Shown: positions 24,818 to 33,776 of the stretch, piece by piece
How the letters are laid out: each line of letters begins with the position of its first letter
Position numbering within the stretch: the stretch's first letter is position 1
NCBI GenBank assembly: GCA_034409055.1
Contig: DAOUMU010000430.1
Span: 1-43,071 of the forward strand
Direction: 5' to 3'
Length of the DNA: 43,071 nt
Source: DAOUMU01 sp034409055
GTDB taxonomy: Bacteria; Chloroflexota; Anaerolineae; 4572-78; J111
The notes under the pieces: generated by a model
Databases searched by the model: none
Seen by the model: the letters and a program-made list of their open reading frames with translations, nothing else
Told to the model about the DNA's origin: nothing
Program-made: the position numbers and the translations under genes

Positions 24818-25510
24818 ATGAGTGGCTTAAAAAAAGAAAAGCAATCATTAACCCGTCGTGACGCCTTAAAAGCATTAGCCGCAACCGGCGGGGCCGTAGC
24901 CCTGTCAACCCTGCCGGACAAGTGGGAGACCCCTGTGGTCGAAGTGGGCACCTTGCCGGCCTTCGCCCAGGGTTCGCCACAGCCGTTGTTCGGCTTTGAA
25001 CCCCAGGTTGAAATTACGGTCGATAATCGGGCGGCCCAGTTTAGTGAAGATCCTAATTTCCCCGGCTGGCTGAGGGTAAATACCCAGGGAGGTGCTCCCC
25101 TGGAAGGACAGGCTACATGGGATCCGGACAAGCCAGTCCGAGACAAAGATAAGAAATGGCCAAATCCAGCCGGCGTTAAAGTAAAAATTATCTTCTGCTT
25201 TATCCTCAAGATCATCCGACCAGGTCCATATCCCCCTCCAAAAAAACTACCCTTCCCCTTACCGGGTACCAAGCTTCGCCTCTTCGGCTGGCAAGCTTCC
25301 GGTGACAAAGGCCACATCGATGGCGAGGTTGGTAAGGTTATCGACTTGAAGGTTTGTATCATTTTTGAATTTAATGTCTCGAAAGGTGTGCCATACTTCT
25401 ACTTCACCCTGAGTTTCCTTGAGGATATCATCACCCTGATCGATGGTGGAAAATTTGACGTGACCAACTACGTCAGCACGGGAATTTTCAAGAGCGTATC
25501 TAAAGCTTAG
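24818..25510 (+). CDS. Exported protein with twin-arginine-type signal, unknown function
   Basis: A 230-residue protein. The N-terminus SLTRRDALKALAATGGAVAL is a twin-arginine-like signal, followed by the segment KWETPVVEVGTLPAFAQG that probably holds the cleavage site after AFA. The mature part is beta-rich with no known motif; it has a Pro/Lys patch (PGPYPPPKKLPFP). ATG 24818 follows GGAGGAG. The KWETP-x-V-x-V-G-x-LPA-x-A element recurs, as I recall, in other Chloroflexota exported proteins. It stands alone between the AIR-synthase-like gene and a membrane protein gene. Confidence 0.75.
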   Translation: MSGLKKEKQSLTRRDALKALAATGGAVALSTLPDKWETPVVEVGTLPAFAQGSPQPLFGFEPQVEITVDNRAAQFSEDPNFPGWLRVNTQGGAPLEGQATWDPDKPVRDKDKKWPNPAGVKVKIIFCFILKIIRPGPYPPPKKLPFPLPGTKLRLFGWQASGDKGHIDGEVGKVIDLKVCIIFEFNVSKGVPYFYFTLSFLEDIITLIDGGKFDVTNYVSTGIFKSVSKA

Positions 25511-25567
25511 TGCCCTATCCGTGGTACAATCAAACTATTCAGTTCGAAAAAGGTCTTAGCCTAAGCA

Positions 25568-27577
25568 ATGGTGCCCGGGTTGGGACCTTTTTATATTTAT
25601 ATGGATAATACTACCCTTTGGTTAGTCTGGCCGGGTGCAATATGGCTCCTCTGGTGGCCGGGAATCGTGTTAACGCACCTGCTCAGGCTGCCCCGCTCAC
25701 GTGACATACTGGTCCAATTCGCCCTGCAAATCGGGCTGGGACTGGCCTTTTGGCCGATCCTCTTTCTGTGGACAAGCACGCTTGGCTGGCAATTGTCAGC
25801 CAAAACGGCTCAGACAGGCTTACTGCTGTTCAGCCTAGTTGGCCTGCTCCTGCTGACCAGAAGCTGCCTTAAACGGTGGCGGGCTGGTTTGAGCTATCTC
25901 CGTCGCTCTGCCGGTTGGTTGGCCCTGTTTGGTATTATCGCGGCCTTAACTATTCTCACCCGCCTGCTTCACATTCGCCACGTAGTGCTCCCTGTCTGGG
26001 TTGACTCGGTTACCCACACCATGATTGTACGGGTGTTGCTCCTGCACGGCGCGTTACCTGAGACGTTTGCGCCTTTTCTTCCCACCATCCCCTTTACTTA
26101 CCACTGGGGCTACCACGCCACCACAATGTGGCTGGCCTGGTTCCTTGGGCAGACGGAGCCAGTGGCCACTGCCCGGCTTGTTTTGCAATTTGGCCAGGTA
26201 CTGAACGCACTCACCGTCCCCATACTCTATGCCGCCGGACGAACCCTGTTTAACAGCCGTCGAACCGGCCTGCTCGTAGCCGGCTTGGCCGCCCTGGTTT
26301 CCTGGATGCCTGCTTATTACGTTAGTTTGGGCCGTTATACCCAACTGACCGGCCTGCTTATTTTGCCCATCTTTGGCCTCTCGCTCTGGCGTTTGCACAC
26401 CCGCCCCACCTGGGGTGGTTGGCTGGCCTTGATTTTACTGGGGGCGGGCCTATTGCTCACTCATGCTCGGGTGGCCGTTTATGCCCTGACCCTGGCTATG
26501 ACCCTGGCTATTCCCTTGTTAATCCGCCGCAATTGGCCCATACTGGGGCTATGGCTATTAGCCGCAGTGGCCACTATGCTGCTCACTTTGCCCTGGCTGC
26601 CGATCTTGGCTAAGCAGGTCTCCGCCTCACCAGTGACAACAGCCGCCTCTTCAATCGCCCCCACTTCTCAACAAGCAGGGGCAGATTACAGCCACGTTCC
26701 CCTGGGACTTCTCTGGATTCCTCACAATCCTGAGTTACTGGCGTTGGCTACGGGGGGAGTAAGTGGCTTAATCGGTTGGGGCGATATCGCTTTGCCGGGC
26801 AAAACACTCTCCGGGGTGTGGCTGTGTCTACTCCTTGGCCTTTTGATCCGGGAGTTACGCCGATATCATCTAGATCAGGCAGGTTTTAAGCCAGACCCAT
26901 GGGCCGGGCTTGGTTTGTTACTCGGCTGGTGTGTGTTAACAACCCTTCTCATCACGTTTAGCCCACTTAACCAAATTGGCGGTTTGCTGAACTGGGCTAT
27001 TTCGGGCGTAATTGCCCTCTTTGTGCCGCTCAGTTTGACGGGAGGCTGCTTACTGGCCTGGGTTAGCGGACAACTGACCCCACGTCGCTGGGTGGGACCG
27101 GCCACCGCCCTGCTGATCCTGGCCGGTAGCGGGTGGGGGGCCAGCACGATGAGAGACATTATCAACCCCATTACCATCCTGGCCAAGCCTAAAGATATCC
27201 AGGCCATGACCTGGATTCGAGCCAACACCCCTGCCGAGGCCTACTTTGCCATCAACGTCTGGCCCTGGTTTCATTCTGCCTATATAGGTTCTGACGGCGG
27301 CTATTGGATTGCCACCTTGACCGACCGCCGCTCGATCCTGCCAGCGACGATCTATAATACAGCCGAGGCACCATCTAATTTGTTAAGCGTGTGGGCCAAA
27401 ACAAGTTCGTTGGACGATCCGGCCATCCGGGCGCACCTGCGGGCAGTTGGGATCACCCACATTTACCTTGGTGCCCGTGGCGGTCACCTGGTGCCCGAAC
27501 AACTCCTCAACCGGCCCTTCGTTGAACTTATCTACCAAGACGAACCAGTCTATATCTTCAAGCTGAAAAACGAATAA
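25568..27577 (+). CDS. Large polytopic membrane protein, glycosyltransferase-like
   Basis: A 669-residue protein with about 12-14 hydrophobic segments over residues 10-530, then a soluble C-terminal domain of about 130 residues. The loop VDSVTHTMIVRVLLLHGALP and the segment FTYHWGYHATTMWLAW suggest a GT-C type glycosyltransferase or related polyprenyl-phosphate-linked enzyme: an early acidic loop and a soluble C-terminus (IRANTPAEAYFAINVWPWFH, then HIYLGARGGHL). The exact family is not certain. ATG 25568 is used; ATG 25601 is a plausible alternative. Confidence 0.7.
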   Translation: MVPGLGPFYIYMDNTTLWLVWPGAIWLLWWPGIVLTHLLRLPRSRDILVQFALQIGLGLAFWPILFLWTSTLGWQLSAKTAQTGLLLFSLVGLLLLTRSCLKRWRAGLSYLRRSAGWLALFGIIAALTILTRLLHIRHVVLPVWVDSVTHTMIVRVLLLHGALPETFAPFLPTIPFTYHWGYHATTMWLAWFLGQTEPVATARLVLQFGQVLNALTVPILYAAGRTLFNSRRTGLLVAGLAALVSWMPAYYVSLGRYTQLTGLLILPIFGLSLWRLHTRPTWGGWLALILLGAGLLLTHARVAVYALTLAMTLAIPLLIRRNWPILGLWLLAAVATMLLTLPWLPILAKQVSASPVTTAASSIAPTSQQAGADYSHVPLGLLWIPHNPELLALATGGVSGLIGWGDIALPGKTLSGVWLCLLLGLLIRELRRYHLDQAGFKPDPWAGLGLLLGWCVLTTLLITFSPLNQIGGLLNWAISGVIALFVPLSLTGGCLLAWVSGQLTPRRWVGPATALLILAGSGWGASTMRDIINPITILAKPKDIQAMTWIRANTPAEAYFAINVWPWFHSAYIGSDGGYWIATLTDRRSILPATIYNTAEAPSNLLSVWAKTSSLDDPAIRAHLRAVGITHIYLGARGGHLVPEQLLNRPFVELIYQDEPVYIFKLKNE

Positions 27578-27607
27578 CAAAGTTTGCTGTTGGTCGCCAT
27601 GTCGTTA

Positions 27608-29326
27608 CTAATCCTTAAGCACCACCGGTAGAAAGACATCAAACGGGAACATCACTCCCGCCGAACTGCTGTTGTTGTCGGGATTGCTATCTACCTTTGT
27701 GCCGGCAATGGTCGCTGTATTGATGAAGCTCGTCCCTCTCGGCAAGCCCGGACTGACAATGCCCGTGATAGTAATGACGCCGCCCTCGCCCGGAGCCAGG
27801 TCTTGTACCTGCCAGGTGTATGAAATGCTGCCGGTGGGCGTGATGACCGCGCCGCTCCTGCTGTAACTAAAATTGGTCAGGGCGGTCGGCACGGCGTCGG
27901 TGATCAAGACATCGGTGGCGGTCAAATAATTTCTATTAGCGAAGGTCAGCCTATACGTCACCACTCCGCCTGGGACCGTGCGATCAGGGTTGGCAGATTT
28001 GGTAATTGCCAGGTTGGTCTGGAGGGGCAGATCCAACCTGGCAGCAAAGGCATCCGCATTCAGGTAACCCTGGATGCTGTCACCAGCGATGTATAGATGA
28101 CCACTCCCATCTTCAACCACACCCCTGCCATTATCATGGTTGTCGGCTACAAGATCCTCGAAAATGTTCCATTCTCTGAAGCCATCAATATCAAATTTAG
28201 CCAGAAAAACGGCAGAAAATACCGTCCCCGTATCCTTGCTGTCGCCAACCACGTACACATTGCCAATCCTATCCACAGCGATGCCCCGGCCATAAGAAAT
28301 ATCTGCAAACCCCATAAAAGTGTTCCACTGCCGCACACCATTGCTGCCGTTTAGCCTGGCCACAAAGACGTCATTGTTAGGTCCGCCGTGGGGGTGGAGT
28401 GGCGCGCCCCAGGTAGCATGACTATAACCGGTCACGTACACGTTGCTACTTTCGTCTACGGTGATGCCGTAACCACCATCGGAGTCTACCGATCCCAGGA
28501 AAGTATTCCACACTCTATTGCCATTGCTGTTCAGTTTGGCTACGCAAGCCTCAAATCCGCCTACGTAGGCGTTGACCGGCGAACCCCAGGTGTCATTGCA
28601 GTCGCCAATTACGTACACATTATCGCTTCCGTCTACGGCAATACCCTGGCCGGCTTCCAAACCTCCCGCTCCCCAGAATGTGTTCCACTGGAGCGCTCCA
28701 GTACTACTGTCTAGCTTGGCTACGAAGGGCGCATACCACCCCCCGGGGTAAGGATTGACCGGCGCGCCCCAGACGCCGCCGGCCGTGCCAACCACGTACA
28801 CATTATTGCCGTTCTTATCCAAAGCAATGCCATTACCATTATCGGCGGCAGACCCACCCAGAAAGGTCAGCCACTGCAATCCACCGCTGCTGTTCAATTT
28901 GGCCACAAAGGCATCCTCTCCCCCCGCGAAGGTTCGGAGCGGCGAACCCCAGGTTGCCCGGCTCGTGCCAATCACGTACACATCGCCGCTCCCGTCCACG
29001 GCGATACCATTGCCCTCATCATCACTGGTCGATCCCAGGAAGGTATTCCACTGCCTGGCGCCAGTGCTGTCCAGTTGAGTCACAAAGGCATCCTTTCCCC
29101 CTACGTAGCCATTGACCGGCGCGCCCCAACTGGTATAACTTGAGCCAACGACATACACATTGCCGTTTCCATCCAGGGCGATGCCGTTACCCGAATCGTT
29201 ACTGGAGCCGCCCATGAAAGTATGCCAGGGCATAGTGAGAGCAGCAATGACAGACGGAATCAAAATCAATACTGACATCATAATTGTTACCACAATGAAG
29301 ATTTTAATTTTCTTTTGACTAAACAT
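27608..29326 (-). CDS. Secreted SBBP beta-propeller protein with DUF11 domain
   Basis: A 572-residue exported protein. Signal peptide or anchor at residues 7-29. Residues about 33-425 hold about seven copies of a 54-residue SBBP repeat (W-x-TF-x-G, D-x-G-x-GIAVD-x-x-GNVYV-x-G), likely one seven-bladed propeller. A DUF11 domain follows (about 432-550: NLAITKSANPDRTVPGGVVT, TDVLITDAVP, VQDLAPGEGGVITITG). The end VFLPVVLKD is a FLPxVLK-type tail, a recurring end of Chloroflexota secreted proteins as I recall. Probably a surface protein; no enzymatic motif. ATG 29326 follows AAAGGAAAG. Confidence 0.9.
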   Translation of the reverse strand: MFSQKKIKIFIVVTIMMSVLILIPSVIAALTMPWHTFMGGSSNDSGNGIALDGNGNVYVVGSSYTSWGAPVNGYVGGKDAFVTQLDSTGARQWNTFLGSTSDDEGNGIAVDGSGDVYVIGTSRATWGSPLRTFAGGEDAFVAKLNSSGGLQWLTFLGGSAADNGNGIALDKNGNNVYVVGTAGGVWGAPVNPYPGGWYAPFVAKLDSSTGALQWNTFWGAGGLEAGQGIAVDGSDNVYVIGDCNDTWGSPVNAYVGGFEACVAKLNSNGNRVWNTFLGSVDSDGGYGITVDESSNVYVTGYSHATWGAPLHPHGGPNNDVFVARLNGSNGVRQWNTFMGFADISYGRGIAVDRIGNVYVVGDSKDTGTVFSAVFLAKFDIDGFREWNIFEDLVADNHDNGRGVVEDGSGHLYIAGDSIQGYLNADAFAARLDLPLQTNLAITKSANPDRTVPGGVVTYRLTFANRNYLTATDVLITDAVPTALTNFSYSRSGAVITPTGSISYTWQVQDLAPGEGGVITITGIVSPGLPRGTSFINTATIAGTKVDSNPDNNSSSAGVMFPFDVFLPVVLKD

Positions 29327-29378
29327 TGATCGCTTTCCTTTTGAGCTGTTTTTATGAACCCTTAGTTACCAAACGTGA

Positions 29379-29597
29379 CTACTCAGATCTATTCCTCTCA
29401 TCCGGCTGCTCGTGACCGGCAAATTGGGTATGGATCTTTTCTTGTAGAAAAGAGAAGAGTTTATCTATATCGGCAAAACTCTGGCGTTCGCCGGTATGGG
29501 GGCTTTCCAGGGAGGCACGCCAAATCGGTTCGCCCTGGTTGTCTACTCGCCATAGGCGCAGCATGTAGGCCAGATAGGATGGTTGTTTATTGGCCAT
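29379..29597 (-). CDS. Small LRLWRV-type protein, unknown function
   Basis: A 72-residue protein reading SYLAYMLRLWRVDNQGEPIW, RASLESPHTGERQSFADIDK, LFSFLQEKI. This pattern (LRLWRV...WRASLESPHTGER...F) recurs as a small stand-alone family, recalled from Chloroflexota. ATG 29597 is preferred over 29633 because GAGG lies six nt before it. It lies back-to-back with the BTAD regulator gene, and such small proteins often accompany BTAD regulators; the function is unknown. Confidence 0.7.
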   Translation of the reverse strand: MANKQPSYLAYMLRLWRVDNQGEPIWRASLESPHTGERQSFADIDKLFSFLQEKIHTQFAGHEQPDERNRSE

Positions 29598-29639
29598 GCC
29601 AGACCTCAAATTTGTATGTTCCAAATATAACAACCCAAC

Positions 29640-29698
29640 GTGGGGAAAACGTGGGGGAAATGTGGGGGGTTGAGCAATTCCGGTCAGATCGATATAAT
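29640..29698 (+). promoter_or_regulatory. G-rich 11-bp direct repeats and promoter of the BTAD regulator
   Basis: GTGGGG (29640), GTGGGGG (29651) and GTGGGGGG (29662) start exactly 11 nt apart. Immediately after come TTGAGC (29670-29675), a 17-nt spacer and TATAAT (29693-29698). SARP/BTAD regulators are known to bind 11-bp-spaced direct repeats next to the -35, so this is a likely autoregulatory site. Confidence 0.65.
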
Positions 29699-29740
29699 TT
29701 CTCTAAGCACCAGATTTCGTTAACCCATAGAAGAGGAACA

Positions 29741-32700
29741 ATGACTCACCTGTCACTGTATTTACTGGGGCCTTTCCAGACAATGCTGGCCGGAGAACCG
29801 GTCAAAGGCTTTGATTCTGATAAGGTTCGGGCCCTCCTGGCTTATTTGGCTGTCGAAGCCGATCGCCCGCATCGCCGGGAAACGTTGGCCGGATTACTCT
29901 GGCCCGAGCAACCGGAGCAAACCGCCCGCAGCAACCTGCGCTACGCCCTCTCTAACCTACGCCGGGTGATTGGCGACCGCTCTACGGAACCACCCTTTTT
30001 GCTGATTACCCGGCATACCCTCCAATTCAATCCGGTCGGTGACTCCTGGCTGGATGTAACCGCCTTCACGAAAAAGCTGACAGGTCTGCGAGACCTGTCA
30101 GCTTTGGAGACTGTAACCCAACTGAAACAAGCCGTGACCCTGTACCGGGGCGACTTTCTGGAAGGATTTTCTCTGGTCGACAGCGCCCCCTTTGAGGAGT
30201 GGGCCTTGTTCACCCGTGAGACGCTGGCGCGACAGGCTGGGGATACGCTGCGTCGACTGGCGGGCATCTACGAGCAACACGGAGAATATGAATCGGCACA
30301 ACGCTACGCCCGGCAACAGCTTAAACTGGAGCCCTGGCACGAGGAAAGCCACCGGCAATTAATGCGTTTGCTGGCATTCAGCGGTCAGCGTAGCGCGGCC
30401 CTGGCTCAGTACCAAACGTGTCGCCAGATTCTGGCCGAGGAGTTGGGAGTCGAGCCGATGCCGGAAACAACCGCGCTGTACGAACGTATCCACGACGGGA
30501 GTTTGAGTGAGGGGGCCGGGGAACAGGGGAGCAGGGATGACGTTTTCGCCCTGGCTCCTCCGCTCCCCAGTTCCCCTGCTCCTTTCGTCGGGCGAGAGGT
30601 TGAACTGGCCAAACTGGACCGATTTCTGGAAACCGCGCTCGCCGGACAGGGGCGCGTGGTTTTTGTCACCGGCGAAGCGGGCCGGGGCAAAACCGCCTTG
30701 TTGGCTGAATTTACCCGTTTGGCCATGGCCCGGCACCACCACCTGCTCGTGGCTGGCGGTAGTTGCAATGCCTATGCCGATATCGGAGTTCCTTACCTGC
30801 CCTTCCGCGAGATCATCCGGATGCTGACCGGCGACATCGAGGCCAAACGCGCCGGGGGAGATGTTTCGCGCGAGCACGCGCACCGCTTGTGGCACGCGCT
30901 GCCCACCGTGGCCCAAACCCTGGTCGAAGTGGGGCCGGGTTTGCTTGACCTTTTTGTGCCCGGCGAAACGCTGGCCTTGCGGCTTGAAAGTTTTGCGGCA
31001 GGGTCTATCAATCAAGCCACGTGGTGGCAACGGCTGCAAACCTTAATCAATCGCCAGGTCTCTTCTGTCGGGGAACCTACCGACATACGCCAGGAAGATG
31101 TTTTTGAGCAGATGACCAGAATGTTGCAAGCCCTGGCCCGGTCCTATCCCTTGCTCCTGGTACTGGACGATCTACAGTGGATTGATAGTGGCTCGGTCAG
31201 TCTACTCTTTCACCTGGGACGGCGCTTAACAGGTAGCCGTATTCTGATTGTGGGCGCGTATCGCCCGGAAGACGTGGCCCTGGGTCGTTTGACCCTGATC
31301 GGACAGACGGAGCGCCATCCCCTGGCGCCCATCATCAACGAGTTTCAGCGCGATTTTGGCGATATCCACCTGGACCTAGGTGAAGCCGAGGGCAGACATT
31401 TTGTGGATGCCCTGGTGGATGTTGAACCCAATCGCCTGGACCGCGCCTTCCGCGACATGCTCACCCAGCAAACCGATGGCAATCCTCTTTTTACCGTTGA
31501 ATTATTGCGGGGGTTGCAGGAGCGCGGCGACCTGGTGCGCGATGAGACCGGACAGTGGGTGCAAGGGCAAACGTTAGATTGGTCCCAATTGCCCACCCGG
31601 GTGGAAGCGGTCATCGCCGAGCGCATCGAGCGCCTGCTGCCGGAGTGGCAGACTATATTGACAACGGCCAGTATCGAAGGCGAGGTTTTTACGGCCGAAG
31701 CAGTGGCCCGCGTGCAGGGGGTGGATGAGCGAACGATCATCGAGCGCTTGAGTGGGGCCTTGAACAAAAAGCACCGGTTGGTGCGGCCAACCAGCTTGCG
31801 GTACATGGAACCGGGCGGGCAGCGGTTATCCCGCTACCGGTTTCGGCATTATCTGTTTCAAAAGTATCTCTACACCCGTCTGGACGAGCTGGAGCGGAGC
31901 CACTTGCACGAAGCGGTGGGCAATACATTGGAAAGCCTGTATCAAGCGCATCGCGCCGAGCCCGAAATGGGCGATATTTGGCTCCAGTTAGCCCGGCACT
32001 TTGAAGCGGCCGGTCTGGTTAGCAAGGCCGTGGCTTACCTGCTGCGGGCCGGGCAACGAGCCGCGCGGATGTCGGCCAACGAAGACGCCATTGCCCTCTT
32101 TAGCCGGGGGCTGGCCCTGCTGGAAACCCTGCCGGCATCACCTGAGCGCGCCCAACAAGAACTTGACTTGCAACTTGCTTTGGGTGGTTTGCTGCTGACC
32201 ATCCAGGGTTGGGGAGTGACTGAACGCATTCAAACCTGTGAGCGGGCCTACGAACTGTGTCTACAGATCGGCGGGATAACCCAACTTTTGTACACGTTGT
32301 TTCTACAGGCCGATGTATGTCGGGCGCAGGGGAAACTTCAAGAATCAGTCGACCTGGGCGAACAACTCCTCAATCTGACCCACTCCAGCCAAGACCCGCT
32401 ACAAATTGCGCTGCCTCACTGGACGTTGGGCGAGACCCATTTTTTCCGGGGAGATCTTATACTGGGTCGAAAGCATCTTGAGCAGGCGATAGCCTTATAC
32501 GACCCTCATAAAACCCACCCTTTGACCGCGTTGGGGGGGGTGGACATGAAAGTGTCCTGTTTGAGCTGGCTATCGTGGATTCTGTGGGTGTTAGGTTATC
32601 CAGATCAGGCGCTGGGGCAAAGTCAAGAGGCCCTAACCTTGGCCCAGGAACTGGATCATCCATTTTCATTGAGCTTTGTGCTGAGCTTTTCCAGTTGCGG

Positions 32701-33337
32701 TCTGCGGCTATTCCGTCGTGAGCCGCAACAAACGCATCAGTTTTTAACAACGTTAGAACAGATTGTGGCGGCAAACGATCTGGTCGTAACGCAAGCGTGG
32801 ACAATGGTTTGTCGGGGTTGGCAACAAATCTTGCAAAAGCAACTTCAAGAAGGCATTACGCAGACACAAGCAGGTATGGCCGCCTGGCAAGCCATAGGTG
32901 CCGTAAGCGGCATTACCGTACAAGCTATTCCTTTGATAGAAGGATATGGACGCAGTGGACAGGTTGAGAAAGGGCTCAACCAGATCACCGAGACACTGGC
33001 TATGATCAATGAAACAGGCGAGCGACTTGTCGAAGCAGAGATATATCGGCTTAAGGGAGAACTGCTGCTGGAGACGAAGGAAAACGAGCCACAGGGCGAC
33101 TTGCCAGAAGATTGTTTCCAGCATGCCATTGAATTAGCTCGCCGCCAGCAAGCTAAATCGTGGGAGTTACGGGCGACGATGAGTTTAGCTCGCCTGTGGC
33201 ACTCCCTACGGTCGCAGAGCCAACAGGCAGAAGCCCGGCAGATGCTAGTGGGCATTTACGGCTGGTTCAGCGAGGGCTTTGACACGCCGGACTTGCAAGA
33301 GGCCAAGGTGCTGCTTGAAGAATTATCCCCTGATTAA
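29741..33337 (+). CDS. BTAD/SARP-type AAA ATPase transcriptional regulator
   Basis: A 1198-residue regulator. N-terminal winged helix at about 1-95 (LYLLGPFQTML, KVRALLAYLAVEADRPHRRE, then RSNLRYALSNLRRVIGD), BTAD helical domain at about 100-245, AAA/STAND ATPase at about 285-560 with Walker A GEAGRGKT and Walker B LLLVLDDLQWID, then a winged/helical region and TPR-like repeats to the end (about 750-1190). Such proteins are large ATP-gated activators. ATG 29741 with AGAGGA upstream is chosen; the open frame upstream passes through the promoter and is not coding. Target genes unknown; its own promoter carries the repeats it most likely binds. Confidence 0.92.
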   Translation: MTHLSLYLLGPFQTMLAGEPVKGFDSDKVRALLAYLAVEADRPHRRETLAGLLWPEQPEQTARSNLRYALSNLRRVIGDRSTEPPFLLITRHTLQFNPVGDSWLDVTAFTKKLTGLRDLSALETVTQLKQAVTLYRGDFLEGFSLVDSAPFEEWALFTRETLARQAGDTLRRLAGIYEQHGEYESAQRYARQQLKLEPWHEESHRQLMRLLAFSGQRSAALAQYQTCRQILAEELGVEPMPETTALYERIHDGSLSEGAGEQGSRDDVFALAPPLPSSPAPFVGREVELAKLDRFLETALAGQGRVVFVTGEAGRGKTALLAEFTRLAMARHHHLLVAGGSCNAYADIGVPYLPFREIIRMLTGDIEAKRAGGDVSREHAHRLWHALPTVAQTLVEVGPGLLDLFVPGETLALRLESFAAGSINQATWWQRLQTLINRQVSSVGEPTDIRQEDVFEQMTRMLQALARSYPLLLVLDDLQWIDSGSVSLLFHLGRRLTGSRILIVGAYRPEDVALGRLTLIGQTERHPLAPIINEFQRDFGDIHLDLGEAEGRHFVDALVDVEPNRLDRAFRDMLTQQTDGNPLFTVELLRGLQERGDLVRDETGQWVQGQTLDWSQLPTRVEAVIAERIERLLPEWQTILTTASIEGEVFTAEAVARVQGVDERTIIERLSGALNKKHRLVRPTSLRYMEPGGQRLSRYRFRHYLFQKYLYTRLDELERSHLHEAVGNTLESLYQAHRAEPEMGDIWLQLARHFEAAGLVSKAVAYLLRAGQRAARMSANEDAIALFSRGLALLETLPASPERAQQELDLQLALGGLLLTIQGWGVTERIQTCERAYELCLQIGGITQLLYTLFLQADVCRAQGKLQESVDLGEQLLNLTHSSQDPLQIALPHWTLGETHFFRGDLILGRKHLEQAIALYDPHKTHPLTALGGVDMKVSCLSWLSWILWVLGYPDQALGQSQEALTLAQELDHPFSLSFVLSFSSCGLRLFRREPQQTHQFLTTLEQIVAANDLVVTQAWTMVCRGWQQILQKQLQEGITQTQAGMAAWQAIGAVSGITVQAIPLIEGYGRSGQVEKGLNQITETLAMINETGERLVEAEIYRLKGELLLETKENEPQGDLPEDCFQHAIELARRQQAKSWELRATMSLARLWHSLRSQSQQAEARQMLVGIYGWFSEGFDTPDLQEAKVLLEELSPD

Positions 33338-33414
33338 CTGTAAGGCAAATTTTGATGGGTAGAACGGCATCCCCATGCCATCCGGTTTCAACCTCTCAAA
33401 ACTTAGCTTACAGT
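33337..33414. terminator. Nested inverted repeat between convergent genes
   Basis: ACTGTAAG (33337-33344) pairs with CTTACAGT (33407-33414); inside are TTTTGA/TCAAAA and GGCAT-CCCC-ATGCC. The arms overlap the stop codons of the BTAD gene and of clpS. Likely a shared end structure; no U-run follows in either direction, so intrinsic termination is uncertain. Confidence 0.45.
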
Positions 33415-33764
33415 TACTCTGGCTCAATGGTAAAAGTAAGGGGAAATCCCTGCTGGCGAGCCAGATATTGGGCTTTGAAAACACGGCTTTTGGCTTCTGC
33501 CAGGGGGAGGGTGGCCACGTAGGCGTTGCCTTGGGTATGAGCCTCATAAGCCACATAACTGGCCTGATCAAAAGAGAGCTCAAAAATCGTCACCAGAACA
33601 GCAATGACAAATTCAAACGTGGTCACATCATCATTATGGATGATCACCCGATAGGGCCGCTCAAGCTCCGCTTCATCCATAACGACAAACTCGATGTCAA
33701 TACTCGTCTCGGTTTCGGTATCAACATCAGGGGTTTGGGGGGGAATAGCAGTCTCCTCACTCAT
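33414..33764 (-). CDS. clpS: ATP-dependent Clp protease adaptor ClpS
   Basis: A 116-residue protein. After an acidic, disordered N-terminus (residues 1-35), the ClpS core YRVIIHNDDVTTFEFVIAVL...HTQGNAYVATLPLAEAKSRV is clear. ClpS brings N-degron substrates to ClpA or ClpC. The motif HNDDVTTFEFV includes the residues that contact the N-terminal amino acid of substrates. ATG 33764 is used; an upstream TTG is possible. It begins 12 nt after the TPR-protein stop, so the two are cotranscribed. No clp ATPase gene is in the window. Confidence 0.93.
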   Translation of the reverse strand: MSEETAIPPQTPDVDTETETSIDIEFVVMDEAELERPYRVIIHNDDVTTFEFVIAVLVTIFELSFDQASYVAYEAHTQGNAYVATLPLAEAKSRVFKAQYLARQQGFPLTFTIEPE

Positions 33765-33776
33765 ACTTAACAACCA

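Noticed and set aside
29375..29740. N-terminal extension of the BTAD regulator
   Set aside because: The open frame passes through the small minus-strand gene, the G-rich repeats and the promoter; ATG 29741 with a ribosome site gives the normal family start.
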